The notes beneath the pieces are model-generated. The model was not told the origin of the DNA. It saw only the letters and a program-made list of their open reading frames with translations, and searched no databases. From Chloroflexota bacterium (GTDB lineage: Bacteria > Chloroflexota > UBA11872 > UBA12225), in assembly GCA_030447525.1 (NCBI GenBank), contig JAUJOR010000007.1, positions 179,035 through 243,034 of the forward strand: a DNA stretch of 64,000 nt, written 5' to 3'. Positions 1 to 7,040 of the stretch are shown in pieces. The stretch's first letter is position 1. Each line of letters opens with the position of its first letter. Position numbers and translations under genes: made by a program.

Positions 1-316
1 CCCCCTCGCGTGAGCTCCAGCCGAGCACCACGCCGCCGGCCGCCGTGCACGCCCGGGGCGTGGAACGGCTGAGCCCATCTCAAGGACAGCCGAGGTGAAA
101 CCCGCATGGGGAGTGTGCCGCCCCCATGTGAGTCCCAGCGTGGGTGAGGAATAGGGCGGATACAATCCACAACGTTCCCCTGGAGGCGCGTCCGCCGGAT
201 GGCCCGTCCGGTAAACTTTCCGAGCATTCCCCGGTGGACGGGGAGCAAGGGGGCGCCCTGACCCGTGGGCGGTGGGGGCCGGCGGCACCCGCTGGGCGGG
301 GGTTACCGTTCCCCAG
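1..316. other. Leading region without a recognisable gene
   Basis: No open frame here resembles a known protein, and those present overlap on both strands as expected for GC-rich noncoding DNA. An inverted repeat with CATGGGG at 105-111 and CCCCATG at 122-128 can form a short hairpin. It is not followed by a T run, so it is at best a weak terminator of an upstream gene. The stretch ends directly at the tRNA acceptor stem. Confidence 0.4.
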
Positions 317-414
317 GGAGGCGCGGCCGGTCCGGTGATCGGCCCGGTCTTCAAAACCGGTGAGTCGTCGTTCGCGCGGCGATTGGTGGGTTCGACTCCC
401 ATGCGCCTCCGCCA
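317..414 (+). tRNA. selC: tRNA-Sec (anticodon UCA)
   Basis: This is a selenocysteine tRNA, which reads UGA when SelB and a SECIS element are present. The fold can be followed base by base. An 8-bp acceptor stem pairs 317-324 with 403-410. A 6-bp D stem pairs 327-332 with 337-342 around a 4-nt loop. The anticodon stem pairs 344-348 with 356-360, and the anticodon TCA is at 351-353. A long variable arm pairs 365-370 with 377-382. The T stem pairs 386-390 with 398-402 around loop TTCGACT. The discriminator is G411 and CCA is encoded at 412-414. The 8+5 acceptor/T stack and 6-bp D stem are hallmarks of bacterial tRNA-Sec. No selA, selB, selD or clear selenoprotein gene is in this window. Confidence 0.96.
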
Positions 415-817
415 GATTGCGCGCTTCGCCATTGTCCGGCAGCCGAGCGCGTCTCGGTGACCCCATCAGGCCGGGGCGGGACGCGGTGACTGCGCTGGTC
501 GCGATCTTGACCATCGCCACCGGCCGGAGGAGCTAGCTCATCACGGCCCTGCCGGGCGCTTCGCGGTCACCCGGGGCTCACCCACAGGCGTTTGGCGCCA
601 GGTGGTCGTCGCGCCCGGCGAGGTCCTCGGCCGTCGGCCGGGTGTCAATGGTAATGGCGTTCAGGTCGCTGTGGCCGAGCCGGCCGCCCCCACGCCCCTG
701 CGGATGGGCCCCTGGAGATCGCCAGCCGGGAGACGACCCTCGTTCCTGGGCAGGTAGGGCACAATGCATCGTCACCGCGACCGATCCCGGTCACGATCGA
801 TCCTGGTAGGGAAGTAG
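415..817. other. Gap between tRNA-Sec and the ilvD fragment
   Basis: I see no convincing gene in these 403 bases. A minus-strand open frame at 578-775 has no recognisable domain. A purine-rich ribosome-binding site (AGGGAAG) lies at the right end just before the ATG at 818. No T-box specifier or antiterminator motif was found ahead of ilvD. Confidence 0.4.
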
Positions 818-1222
818 ATGAACGGTAAGAACGGCACGTCGACCGCGCCTTCCGACGCCCCTGCCGGAGGCAGGGGCTCGGACACCATCAAGTCCGGAGT
901 GCAGCGCGCCCCGCACCGCGCGCTCCTGCGCGCCACCGGCGCCATCAAAGAAGAAGCGGACTTCAAGAAGCCCTTTATCGCCGTGATGAACTCCTACGTG
1001 GACATCATCCCCGGCCACGCCCACCTCCAGGAAGTGGGGCGCGTCGTGAAATCGTTTGTCCGTGAGGCCGGGGGCGTCCCCTTCGAGTTCAACACCATCG
1101 GCGTGGACGATGGCATCGCCATGGGCCATGAGGGCATGAAGTTCTCGCTCCCCTCGCGCGAAGTTATCGCCGACTCGGTCGAGACGTGCCTGCCGTTGTT
1201 CGGGGTGAAGCACTGCATCTAA
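818..1222 (+). pseudogene. ilvD: Dihydroxy-acid dehydratase, N-terminal fragment
   Basis: IlvD dehydrates 2,3-dihydroxy acids in branched-chain amino-acid synthesis. The first ~125 residues match the E. coli-type family: [19 protein letters not shown], the [20 protein letters not shown] segment and [14 protein letters not shown]. After about position 1190 the homology stops and the frame ends within 12 codons at 1222. Full-length enzymes have about 550-615 residues, so more than three quarters are missing, including the later Fe-S cysteine and the C-terminal domain. The start has a good Shine-Dalgarno (AGGGAAG). Beyond the break lies sequence from an unrelated minus-strand gene, so a deletion or rearrangement (or misassembly) is likelier than a premature stop. 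Confidence 0.85.
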
Positions 1223-1253
1223 CGGGCGCGCCGAGGGGAATTGCGGCCGCTGC

Positions 1254-1499
1254 GCCCTTGAGCTTGCGCCGGCCGCCGGCCCGGTTGTTCGCGATGATCT
1301 GCTTGAACATGGCGCTGAGGGCGCGCGCGTTAAGCGTCTCGCCCTCGCGGACGGCCACAGTACGCGCGGTCTTGTTGTGGTGCCCGCCGGTGATGATCCC
1401 TTTGGGATCGGGGACGATCGCCCCGTCGTAGAGGAACACGTCGACGTGGTCCTTGGCCGCCAGCAGGGCGCAGATGTTGCCCTCCAGTACGAAGTGAGG
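1254..1499 (-). pseudogene. DUF1801-type protein, C-terminal fragment
   Basis: Read on the minus strand from about 1499, the frame gives PHFVLEGNICALLAAKDHV, then FLYDGAIVPDP, NKTARTVAVREGE and IIANNRAGGRRKLKG. This matches the C-terminal two thirds of small DUF1801-family proteins, whose function is unknown. The usual first ~45 residues are missing; that position is occupied by the end of a DUF1761 gene in another frame. The tail after KLKG is unrelated and runs to a stop at 1164, opposite the ilvD fragment. No start codon or ribosome-binding site belongs to it, so it is a remnant. The DUF1801 assignment rests on motif memory. Confidence 0.6.
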
Positions 1500-1855
1500 A
1501 GGAGGTTCACCAGCCAGTCACCGGCGTGGATGGCGGCGAGCCGCCACGGCACGTTCTCGTGAAAGACCGAGCCGCCAAGCAATACGACCGGAAACGCGAT
1601 CCATAGCGCCAGGCCAAGCAGCACCGTGCCCGCCCAGCTGCCCAGCTCTAGCCCGGCCGCGAGCCCCGCAACCACCACCGCGACAACTAGATTCCGGAGT
1701 AGCTCGACGGCGGCCTGCAGCGCCGCCGGCCGGCTCACCTCGCCCTCGGTGCTGCGTGCCGCAAGCCGGTTGCCGAACACCGCGTACCACCCGCCGCTGG
1801 CCACGAAGCCGGCCACCGCCGTCACGGCGACGGCCAGCATGTTGACGGACTCCAT
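1500..1855 (-). pseudogene. DUF1761 membrane protein, 3'-truncated
   Basis: The frame starts MESVNMLAVAVTAVAGF at 1855 and runs through about four hydrophobic segments to HAGDWLVNLLL near 1500. This is the pattern of the ~140-residue DUF1761 integral membrane family (unknown function): N-terminal helix with a Gly-Tyr/Trp kink, and a final helix following PWRLAAIHAGDWLVN. The last ten or so residues and the stop are gone. The frame runs on into the DUF1801 remnant out of register, producing a long meaningless tail. The junction falls in CCTCCTC, so a short microhomology could have joined the two genes. A purine-rich GGAGGTGG sits directly before the ATG. Confidence 0.6.
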
Positions 1856-2224
1856 CCACCTCCACCATGCGCTCCGTACGGCTCCGCCTACTGTGCCAGT
1901 CTTCCTGCCAGGATGCTGGCGTCTAGTGTTCCATGCCCCTAGGGGCGCCACCAAGGATACAAGGCACCGTCTACTTGGCAGCGGGTGCGTTCCAAACCAG
2001 CCGGCACTCGGGTCACTTGCACGTTCCGGGAAACCTGTACGCTTCGAGCGCTGCCGTCCAGGGCAACCGCGGGCGGGCCGGTGGCTGGGTGCGCGTCCCC
2101 GGCCGCGAGAGGGCGAGTCCACCGCGCCCGGCCGGCGTTGGGTCGGGCGGTGTGGAGGATCGGCGTCGCCGTGAGCGCGACGGGCCTCTCCCGCGCGCCC
2201 GGGCGCGGCGCGGGAGCCTGCCCC
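1856..2224. other. Gap with no recognised gene
   Basis: 369 bases between the DUF1761 remnant and the methyltransferase stop. The open frames here are GC-driven and show no family motif, and I found no strong hairpin with a T run or promoter pair. Given the scars on both sides it may be residue of a rearranged segment. Confidence 0.35.
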
Positions 2225-2848
2225 CTACGGCCGCTGTGCCGCCAGGCGCAGCACGATCCCGAGCTTCAGACGCTCCAGGCGCTGGACTTCGAACCCCTCC
2301 CGGCGCAAGTGCTCGAGCGGCTCGCGCACCAGGTGGTCTCCCTGCAGTGGCACCGTGAGGAGGTTGAGCGCTCGCTGCGCCGCGTGGACGAACCAGCGGG
2401 GGCTGCGGACGTGCTCCAGGAGCAGCAGCCGGCCGCCGGGCCGCAGCACCCGCCGGGCCTCCGCAACGGCGCGACCGTCGTCAGGGATGGAGCACAGCGC
2501 CAACGTGAACACGACGGTGTCGAAGCTGGCGTCCGGGAAGTCGAGCCGCTGCGCGTCACCCTCGCGGAGATCGGCCCGGAGGCCCAGCGCCGCCGCCCGG
2601 CGCCGGGCGAGTTCCAGCATGCCGGGGCTGAGGTCGATCGCCGTCAGCCGGACGCCGGCTGGGTAGAAGGGCAGGTTGCGGCCCGTGCCGACCGCCACCT
2701 CGAGCACGTCGCCCTTGGCCTGGCCGCAAACCCACTGCCGGCCCCCGGCGAGGAGCAGCCGCTCCACGGACTCCATGCCCCGGTCGTAGCGCGGCGCCAC
2801 CCGCTCCCAGAGCCGGCGCACCCGCGCGGTCTCGGGGCTCGCCGCCAT
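2225..2848 (-). CDS. Class I SAM-dependent methyltransferase
   Basis: A 207-residue cytosolic methyltransferase of the UbiE/methyltransf_11 type. Motif I is VLEVAVGTGRNLPFY (about residues 48-62). Motif II is the acidic TAIDLSPGMLELAR, motif III the DAQRLDFPDASFDTVV block, and motif IV LRPGGRLLLLEHV. UbiE homologues methylate quinones, but small stand-alone enzymes like this act on many substrates, so none is assigned. ATG at 2848 follows GGGGAGG at good spacing. Immediately upstream is the stub of a serine recombinase on the same strand, suggesting this gene lies at the edge of a deleted mobile segment. No operon partner is visible. Confidence 0.85.
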   Translation of the reverse strand: MAASPETARVRRLWERVAPRYDRGMESVERLLLAGGRQWVCGQAKGDVLEVAVGTGRNLPFYPAGVRLTAIDLSPGMLELARRRAAALGLRADLREGDAQRLDFPDASFDTVVFTLALCSIPDDGRAVAEARRVLRPGGRLLLLEHVRSPRWFVHAAQRALNLLTVPLQGDHLVREPLEHLRREGFEVQRLERLKLGIVLRLAAQRP

Positions 2849-2885
2849 TCGTGCCCTCCCCTCGGCGGCCGAGCGTCGCGCTCAT

Positions 2886-2945
2886 GGCGGTGATGTCCTG
2901 CGCGTCGCTGGAGCAGCGGGCGTAGCCGACCAGTATGACACTCAC
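2886..2945 (-). pseudogene. Serine recombinase N-terminal stub
   Basis: The minus strand from ATG 2945 encodes MSVILVGYARCSSDAQDITA. This is the start of a resolvase/invertase-type serine recombinase, with the catalytic serine expected in the YARCSS segment. Homology ends after about 20 codons and the frame continues into the leader of the downstream methyltransferase gene. A full enzyme has at least 180 residues, so this is a truncated remnant. Palindromic GTAC-containing motifs sit directly upstream, where such genes often carry their recombination or operator sites. Confidence 0.6.
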
Positions 2946-2952
2946 TCGCTGA

Positions 2953-2995
2953 GTGTACGGTACACCCTCTCCACGCCGTACACGTCACCGTACAC
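2953..2995 (-). promoter_or_regulatory. GTAC palindrome cluster upstream of the recombinase stub
   Basis: A perfect 13-base palindrome, GTGTACGGTACAC, occupies 2953-2965. Two further half-sites CCGTACAC follow at 2976-2983 and 2988-2995, spaced 12 bases apart. The cluster begins 8 bases upstream of the recombinase-stub ATG. It could be the remains of a res/crossover site or an operator. It is an inference from sequence symmetry only. Confidence 0.45.
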
Positions 2996-3355
2996 CGTCT
3001 GTGAGACACCATTGAGACGCCGTGCTCGCTGGGCGGCGGTGGCCGGGTAGCCACGCTGGCGCGCGTCCGGTGGAGGTTCGCCTAACGGACGGCCTTGCTC
3101 CGCTCAACGTTGCTCCTGCGGGCGTGTCGTCCGTCGCCAGTGAGCCGTTGTTGCAGCTCGATGACCAGCGCCCCGAGCAGCCCCGCACCCTCGCCGGCCA
3201 CCCCAGAGAGCTCCAGTCTATTGGAAGCCGGCTTTCACAGGCGGCTCCCTTGCTTCATCCATTCATCTCATCGGCCGCCGCTGAGTCCGGAGCTCCAAGC
3301 ACCTATCCGAGCGCCCGCCGCGTCCACCCTCAGGGCCCGTGGGGCGTGGGGACGC
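2996..3355. other. Gap with possible short remnant ORF
   Basis: No assignable gene. A minus-strand frame ending at a TAG near 3080 reads LLGALVIELQQRLTGDGRHARR, preceded by a possible GTG start. It is protein-like but only about 40 codons long and unrecognised. It may be a further remnant of the element that carried the recombinase. Confidence 0.3.
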
Positions 3356-3529
3356 TCAGGGTCGTCGGGGCCACAGGAGGATCGCTGCCACGGCCACCGG
3401 AGGTACGGATAGCGCCGGCAAGGAGACCCAGCGCATGTCACCCGTGGCCAGGGCGATCAGCCATCCCAGGGCGATCACTGCGACCTCCACGGCGAGAACG
3501 ACGCCAAAGAGGGAGAGCCAGCGCTGCAT
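3356..3529 (-). CDS. Small two-helix membrane protein
   Basis: A 57-residue protein starting MQRWLSLFGVVLAVEVAVIA. Two hydrophobic stretches (about 5-27 and 36-52) are separated by TGDMRW, and the C-terminus WPRRP would be cytoplasmic. Its ATG begins 3 bases after the stop of the larger membrane protein upstream on the same strand, which implies translational coupling. I do not recognise the family. The conserved-looking operon position and clean hydrophobic pattern are the reasons for calling it. Confidence 0.5.
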   Translation of the reverse strand: MQRWLSLFGVVLAVEVAVIALGWLIALATGDMRWVSLPALSVPPVAVAAILLWPRRP

Positions 3530-3532
3530 TGC

Positions 3533-4063
3533 TCAGGACACGGCGGCGTCACGTTGCGCCGGCCGCGAACGCATCTCCTGCTGCTTGCGCCACCCGTACG
3601 GGGTCACGCCCCGCGGCTTGTACACATTCAGCACCGTGATCGCGAGCAACACGAGCAGGCCGACACCGGGGTGGAGGAGGTCGCCGCCAAGCCCGCCGAT
3701 GTTGGCACCATCCGCCTGTGCCGCGATGCCCGCCAGGTGGCTCACGGTCGGCATGTGCAAGAGCAAGACGACGGTGCAAAGGATGGTCAGCACGAGCGAG
3801 ATCACGACCCAGTAGTGCCGGAACAGGCCCCACGGGGTGCCCAGCGACATGACAAGCCCGGTCAGCAGCGCGGCGAGTGCCAACGGCACGATAGCGAACC
3901 AACCGGTCACCTCCATGGCGATCCAGGCGGCACGCACCGTCTGCGTATCCTGGCGGGTCGCGGCGGCGACGCCGAGCGCCAGGTACGCAACGACCGCACC
4001 GATCCAGCCGAACGAGAAAGTGAGATGCGCGGTGAGCGCGAGCTTGCGGAGGCCGGGTGCCAT
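3533..4063 (-). CDS. Four-helix integral membrane protein (DUF2269-like)
   Basis: About 176 residues with four predicted membrane helices: LTAHLTFSFGWIGAVVAYLALGV, the MEVTGWFAIVPLALAALLTG segment, HYWVVISLVLTILCTVVLLLH, and the C-terminal GVGLLVLLAITVLNVY. The C-terminus KPRGVTPYGWRKQQ is basic and likely cytosolic. The early His in LTAH and the later LLHMPTVSH are typical of DUF2269-like proteins, whose role is unknown. ATG at 4063 lies 2 bases after the stop of the preceding small protein; an in-frame GTG at 4081 would overlap it. It sits in a three-gene leftward unit opposite a TetR regulator, so TetR control is plausible. Confidence 0.7.
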   Translation of the reverse strand: MAPGLRKLALTAHLTFSFGWIGAVVAYLALGVAAATRQDTQTVRAAWIAMEVTGWFAIVPLALAALLTGLVMSLGTPWGLFRHYWVVISLVLTILCTVVLLLHMPTVSHLAGIAAQADGANIGGLGGDLLHPGVGLLVLLAITVLNVYKPRGVTPYGWRKQQEMRSRPAQRDAAVS

Positions 4064-4065
4064 GG

Positions 4066-4329
4066 TCACGGCCGTGTCCACGGCTGCTGCACCCCGTGTG
4101 CGAGCGGCGCTGTTGAGCCGGCAGGGCTACCGGACGGTATGTGACGGCCGGGGCGATGGCCTCCATCACTGGCGACCAGCAGCACAGCGACCAGCGGCAC
4201 GAGGGCGAGAGCGATGATCCCAAAGGCCTTCACCCAGCGTGGTGTGCCGTGATAGATGGTGGGCGAGCGAGGATTGGGGCCTCGACCGGCGTCGTTGACG
4301 CCGTTGGAGTGGGAGGGTGAGCCAGCCAT
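4066..4329 (-). CDS. Small single-pass membrane protein
   Basis: An 87-residue protein with a polar, proline-rich N-terminus (MAGSPSHSNGVND), then TPRWVKAFGIIALALVPLVAVLLVAS as one membrane helix, then DGGHRPGRHIPSG. The TPRWVK-helix-GHxPGxH arrangement recurs in small unannotated proteins of GC-rich bacteria; the His-rich tail hints at metal contact, which is inference. ATG 4329 is preceded by GGGGAG at about 6 bases. It ends 2 bases before the four-helix membrane protein and starts about 50 bases from the divergent TetR gene, whose operator would lie between. Confidence 0.55.
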   Translation of the reverse strand: MAGSPSHSNGVNDAGRGPNPRSPTIYHGTPRWVKAFGIIALALVPLVAVLLVASDGGHRPGRHIPSGSPAGSTAPLAHGVQQPWTRP

Positions 4330-4380
4330 CTGCATCTCCCCTATCACGCGTCGTGGTCGAATGGTTGTCACGGCTTCGGG

Positions 4381-4932
4381 ATGTGGATACTGGACACCAC
4401 GGTGGCGCTGGTGGCTGAGCACGGGCTGGCCTCGGTGGCGATGTCGCAGATCGCTGAGCAGTCGGGCATCGGACGTGCGACGCTGTACAAGTACTTCCCG
4501 GACGTCGAAGCGATCCTGGTCGCCTGGCACGAACGTCAGGTCACCGACCACCTCGAACAGCTCGCCGCCGTCCGGGATCGGAGTGCTGACGCTGGCAAGC
4601 GGCTCGAAGCGGTGCTCGAGACCTACGCGCTCATCTCCCGCGAGCGCCACGGCAGCGAGCTCGCGGCCCTCTTGCATCGAGGTGCGCACGTCGCCCGAGC
4701 CGAGCAACAGCTCAGTGACTTTCTCCGAGACCTGTTGGCCGAGGGCGCAGCGGCCGGCGACGTCCGAGATGATGTCTCGCCTGACGAGCTCGCGTGCTAC
4801 TGCCTCCACGCCCTCACCGCAGCCAGCACCCTACCGTCCGAGGGCGCGGTCCGGCGGCTCGTCATGGTCACGCTGGCTGGGGGGCGCCCGCACGTCGTCT
4901 TGTGCGGCCAGCCGAGCGGCGCGCGCCGCTGA
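4381..4932 (+). CDS. TetR-family transcriptional regulator
   Basis: A 183-residue regulator with an N-terminal helix-turn-helix: ILDTTVALVAEHGLASVAMS then IAEQSGIGRATLYKYFPDVE, the TetR signature. The C-terminal helical domain would bind an unknown ligand. The ATG at 4381 leaves only one residue before helix 1, unusually short. In the +1 frame just upstream, TRRGRMVVTASG looks like the missing basic arm, so a one-base indel near 4378-4382 may have split the natural N-terminus. It is divergent from the three membrane genes at 3356-4329 and 4 bases upstream of the glycolipid-binding gene, and probably controls one or both. Confidence 0.82.
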   Translation: MWILDTTVALVAEHGLASVAMSQIAEQSGIGRATLYKYFPDVEAILVAWHERQVTDHLEQLAAVRDRSADAGKRLEAVLETYALISRERHGSELAALLHRGAHVARAEQQLSDFLRDLLAEGAAAGDVRDDVSPDELACYCLHALTAASTLPSEGAVRRLVMVTLAGGRPHVVLCGQPSGARR

Positions 4933-4936
4933 TCTC

Positions 4937-5584
4937 ATGCGCGCGCCCGCTGCGCACGTGGTGCGGCGGGCACTCGCCTGGGTCAAGGAGGATCCCATCG
5001 GGGTGGAGTTCGCCCTGGCCAGAAGGACGCGGCGGGGGCTTCGGGCCGTGGGCATCGCCGTCCACGAGCACCCCCTGCCCTACCGCCTGGACTACCGGCT
5101 CGAGACGGGCGCTGGCTTCGTCACGGCGCGCCTGCGGGCGGTGACCCGCGGCGCGGGCTGGCGCCGGGAGCTCGACCTGGCGCGGACGCCGCAGGGGCCC
5201 TGGACAATCGTGACCCACACGGCCGGGGACGTCAGCCTTCCATCCCCCGGCGGTGACGCGGCCGCGTTGGCCGACGCAGTCGACTGCGACCTGGGCCTGT
5301 CGCCGCTGACGAATACCCTGCCGGTGCTGCGCCTCGGCCTCCTCCGTGGGGGGCGCTCGCACGAGCTCCTCATGGCGTGGGTCTCTGTCCCCGACCTGGG
5401 CGTGCGGCCCTACGCCCAGCGCTATACCCCCGCGGGGGCCGACGCCCGGGGCCGTCCTGTCGTCCGCTACGAGGACGCGAATGGGGGCCTCGCCGCCGAC
5501 ATCACCTTCGACGCCCATGGCTTCGTCCTCCACTATCCCGGGCTGGCGCGCCGACTCGGTGGAAGCAAGCGTTCCGGTGACTAG
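4937..5584 (+). CDS. Putative glycolipid-binding protein
   Basis: 215 residues resembling the putative glycolipid-binding family (PF06475). The evidence is the opening LPYRLDYRLETGAG, the DCDLGLSPLTNTLPVLRL block, the WVSVPDLGVRPYAQRYT segment, and the ending RYEDANGGLAADI...VLHYPGLARR. No signal peptide is present, so it is predicted to be cytosolic. ATG 4937 follows the TetR stop by 4 bases, so the two are probably cotranscribed. The function is poorly known; the family name comes from structural comparison rather than biochemistry. Confidence 0.75.
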   Translation: MRAPAAHVVRRALAWVKEDPIGVEFALARRTRRGLRAVGIAVHEHPLPYRLDYRLETGAGFVTARLRAVTRGAGWRRELDLARTPQGPWTIVTHTAGDVSLPSPGGDAAALADAVDCDLGLSPLTNTLPVLRLGLLRGGRSHELLMAWVSVPDLGVRPYAQRYTPAGADARGRPVVRYEDANGGLAADITFDAHGFVLHYPGLARRLGGSKRSGD

Positions 5585-5605
5585 TCGTCGGGACGCATGG
5601 CGCGC

Positions 5606-6865
5606 TCAGGCGCGCGCGGTCTCCGCGGTCAGGGTGCCGGGCCAGGAGCGGTAGAGCCACTTGAGCAGCGGGGGCGCGGCCAGGGTGGTGGCAATACTCA
5701 TGATCACGATGGCGGAAAAGATGTCGTCCGGGATGACGCCCCGCGAGCGCCCGATGCCGGCGATGATCAGGCCCACCTCGCCGCGGGGCACCATGCCTAC
5801 GCCCACGACGGCGGCGCTACGCAGCCGGCGGTCCGGCGCACCACCCCCCCACGCCCCAATGGTTCCGCCGGCGAACTTGCCCACAATGGCCAGGAACGTC
5901 AGGCCCCCGGCCAGCGCGACGACCGCCGGATCGGTGAAGACGCCAAGGTCGACCTCAGCGCCGGTGACGACGAAGAAGAACGGGACGAGGAACTGCACGA
6001 GAGGACGAGTCTGGTGCTCCAGCTGGTACTGCTCGCGCGCCTCGGCCAGCACCATCCCCGCCAGGAAGGCCCCGATGATCGCCGCCAGTCCAATTACCCC
6101 GGAGAGCGTTGCCAGGCCCAGTGTGATCAGAAGGGCAAGGGCGAACGGGGCGTTCTCGATCCGCAGGCGCTCAAAATGGACGCTGTAGCGCCCGACGACG
6201 CGGGTGCCGACGAGCGTGACGAAGGCCACGAACCCGATGGCCTGCCCGAGCAAGAGGGCCAGGCCCCACGGCGAGGCGGCCCCGCCTCCGCTGAGGGCGA
6301 CCACCACCGCCAGTAGGAGCATGGCCAGGATGTCGTCGATGACGGCGGCACCAAGGATGATGCGGGCCTCCACCGTGCCGAGCACGCCGAGGTCACGCAT
6401 CACCCGTGCCGTGATTCCCACGGACGTGGCTACCAGCGCCGTGGCCGTAAAGGCGTCGGTAAGCTGCTGGGTGGGCTGGAGCACCATGAAGCCGAGCCCC
6501 AGGGCAAAGGGTAAGGCAATGCCCAGCACCCCCACCAGCAGGGCCCGCGGTCCGACGCGCAGGAGGTCGGAGACCCGCGTCTCCAGGCCCACGGAGAACA
6601 GCAAGACGATCACGCCCAGCTCGGCCACCACATGGTAGACCAGGCGCAGCGCCTCCGCGGCGCTCGCGGGATCGCCGTGGAAGGCGGCAATCAGTCCCGG
6701 CCGTGGCGTCCCCAACAGCCCCAGCGCGTGGGGGCCTATCAGCACACCCGCCAGCAGCTCCCCGATCACCGGCGGCTGCCCCAGGCGCTCGAAGACCTCC
6801 CCGGCCCCCTTGGCGGCCAGGAAGATCAGGAACAGGTCGATCAGCACGGACGCGACGTCAGACAT
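5606..6865 (-). CDS. CPA2-type cation:proton antiporter
   Basis: A 419-residue integral membrane transporter of the monovalent cation:proton antiporter-2 (KefB/NapA-like) group, with about 12-13 helices. It opens SDVASVLIDLFLIFLAAKGAGEVFERLGQPPVIGELLAGVLIGP, the usual first helices. The paired-aspartate region is AAVIDDILAMLLLA (D-D in helix 5). The later helix FVVTGAEVDLG and VPRGEVGLIIAGIGRSRG are also family motifs. There is no C-terminal TrkA-N/RCK domain, so it is likelier Na+/H+ exchange than glutathione-gated K+ efflux. ATG 6865 has a strong AGGAGG; the longer upstream frame is a shadow. It converges on the glycolipid-binding gene with 21 bases between stops. Confidence 0.88.
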   Translation of the reverse strand: MSDVASVLIDLFLIFLAAKGAGEVFERLGQPPVIGELLAGVLIGPHALGLLGTPRPGLIAAFHGDPASAAEALRLVYHVVAELGVIVLLFSVGLETRVSDLLRVGPRALLVGVLGIALPFALGLGFMVLQPTQQLTDAFTATALVATSVGITARVMRDLGVLGTVEARIILGAAVIDDILAMLLLAVVVALSGGGAASPWGLALLLGQAIGFVAFVTLVGTRVVGRYSVHFERLRIENAPFALALLITLGLATLSGVIGLAAIIGAFLAGMVLAEAREQYQLEHQTRPLVQFLVPFFFVVTGAEVDLGVFTDPAVVALAGGLTFLAIVGKFAGGTIGAWGGGAPDRRLRSAAVVGVGMVPRGEVGLIIAGIGRSRGVIPDDIFSAIVIMSIATTLAAPPLLKWLYRSWPGTLTAETARA

Positions 6866-6978
6866 GGTCAAACCTCCTGGGACGGAACGGAGATGCCGGC
6901 GTTGCGCCGGCGGCGATGCCGGTGGAAGGAAGGGGGCGCCGCCGGCGCTGGCCATCGGTGGCGGGACTCTCTTGGCGG

Positions 6979-7005
6979 TTAGCGGTAGTTTGTTAACGAT
7001 GGGAG
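6979..7005 (+). repeat. Left terminal inverted repeat of the IS
   Basis: Matches the reverse complement of 8522-8548 at about 20 of 26 positions, with the shared core TTTGTTAA. It lies 36 bases upstream of the transposase start. Confidence 0.7.
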
Positions 7006-7040
7006 GGCTGTGGTAAGAACGGGCGGGTGAGGAGGTGGCC

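Noticed and set aside
415..817. T-box leader ahead of ilvD
   Set aside because: No AGGGTGG-type conserved core, no specifier loop and no terminator/antiterminator pair could be read.
1200..1240. GTTAGAT at the ilvD break resembling an integron attC R' box
   Set aside because: The matching R''/L'' boxes and the symmetrical stem of an attC site are absent on either side. A single 7-base match is too common.
791..2122. A 443-residue minus-strand open frame
   Set aside because: It is a chance read-through that joins the DUF1761 remnant to out-of-frame DUF1801 and antisense-ilvD sequence.
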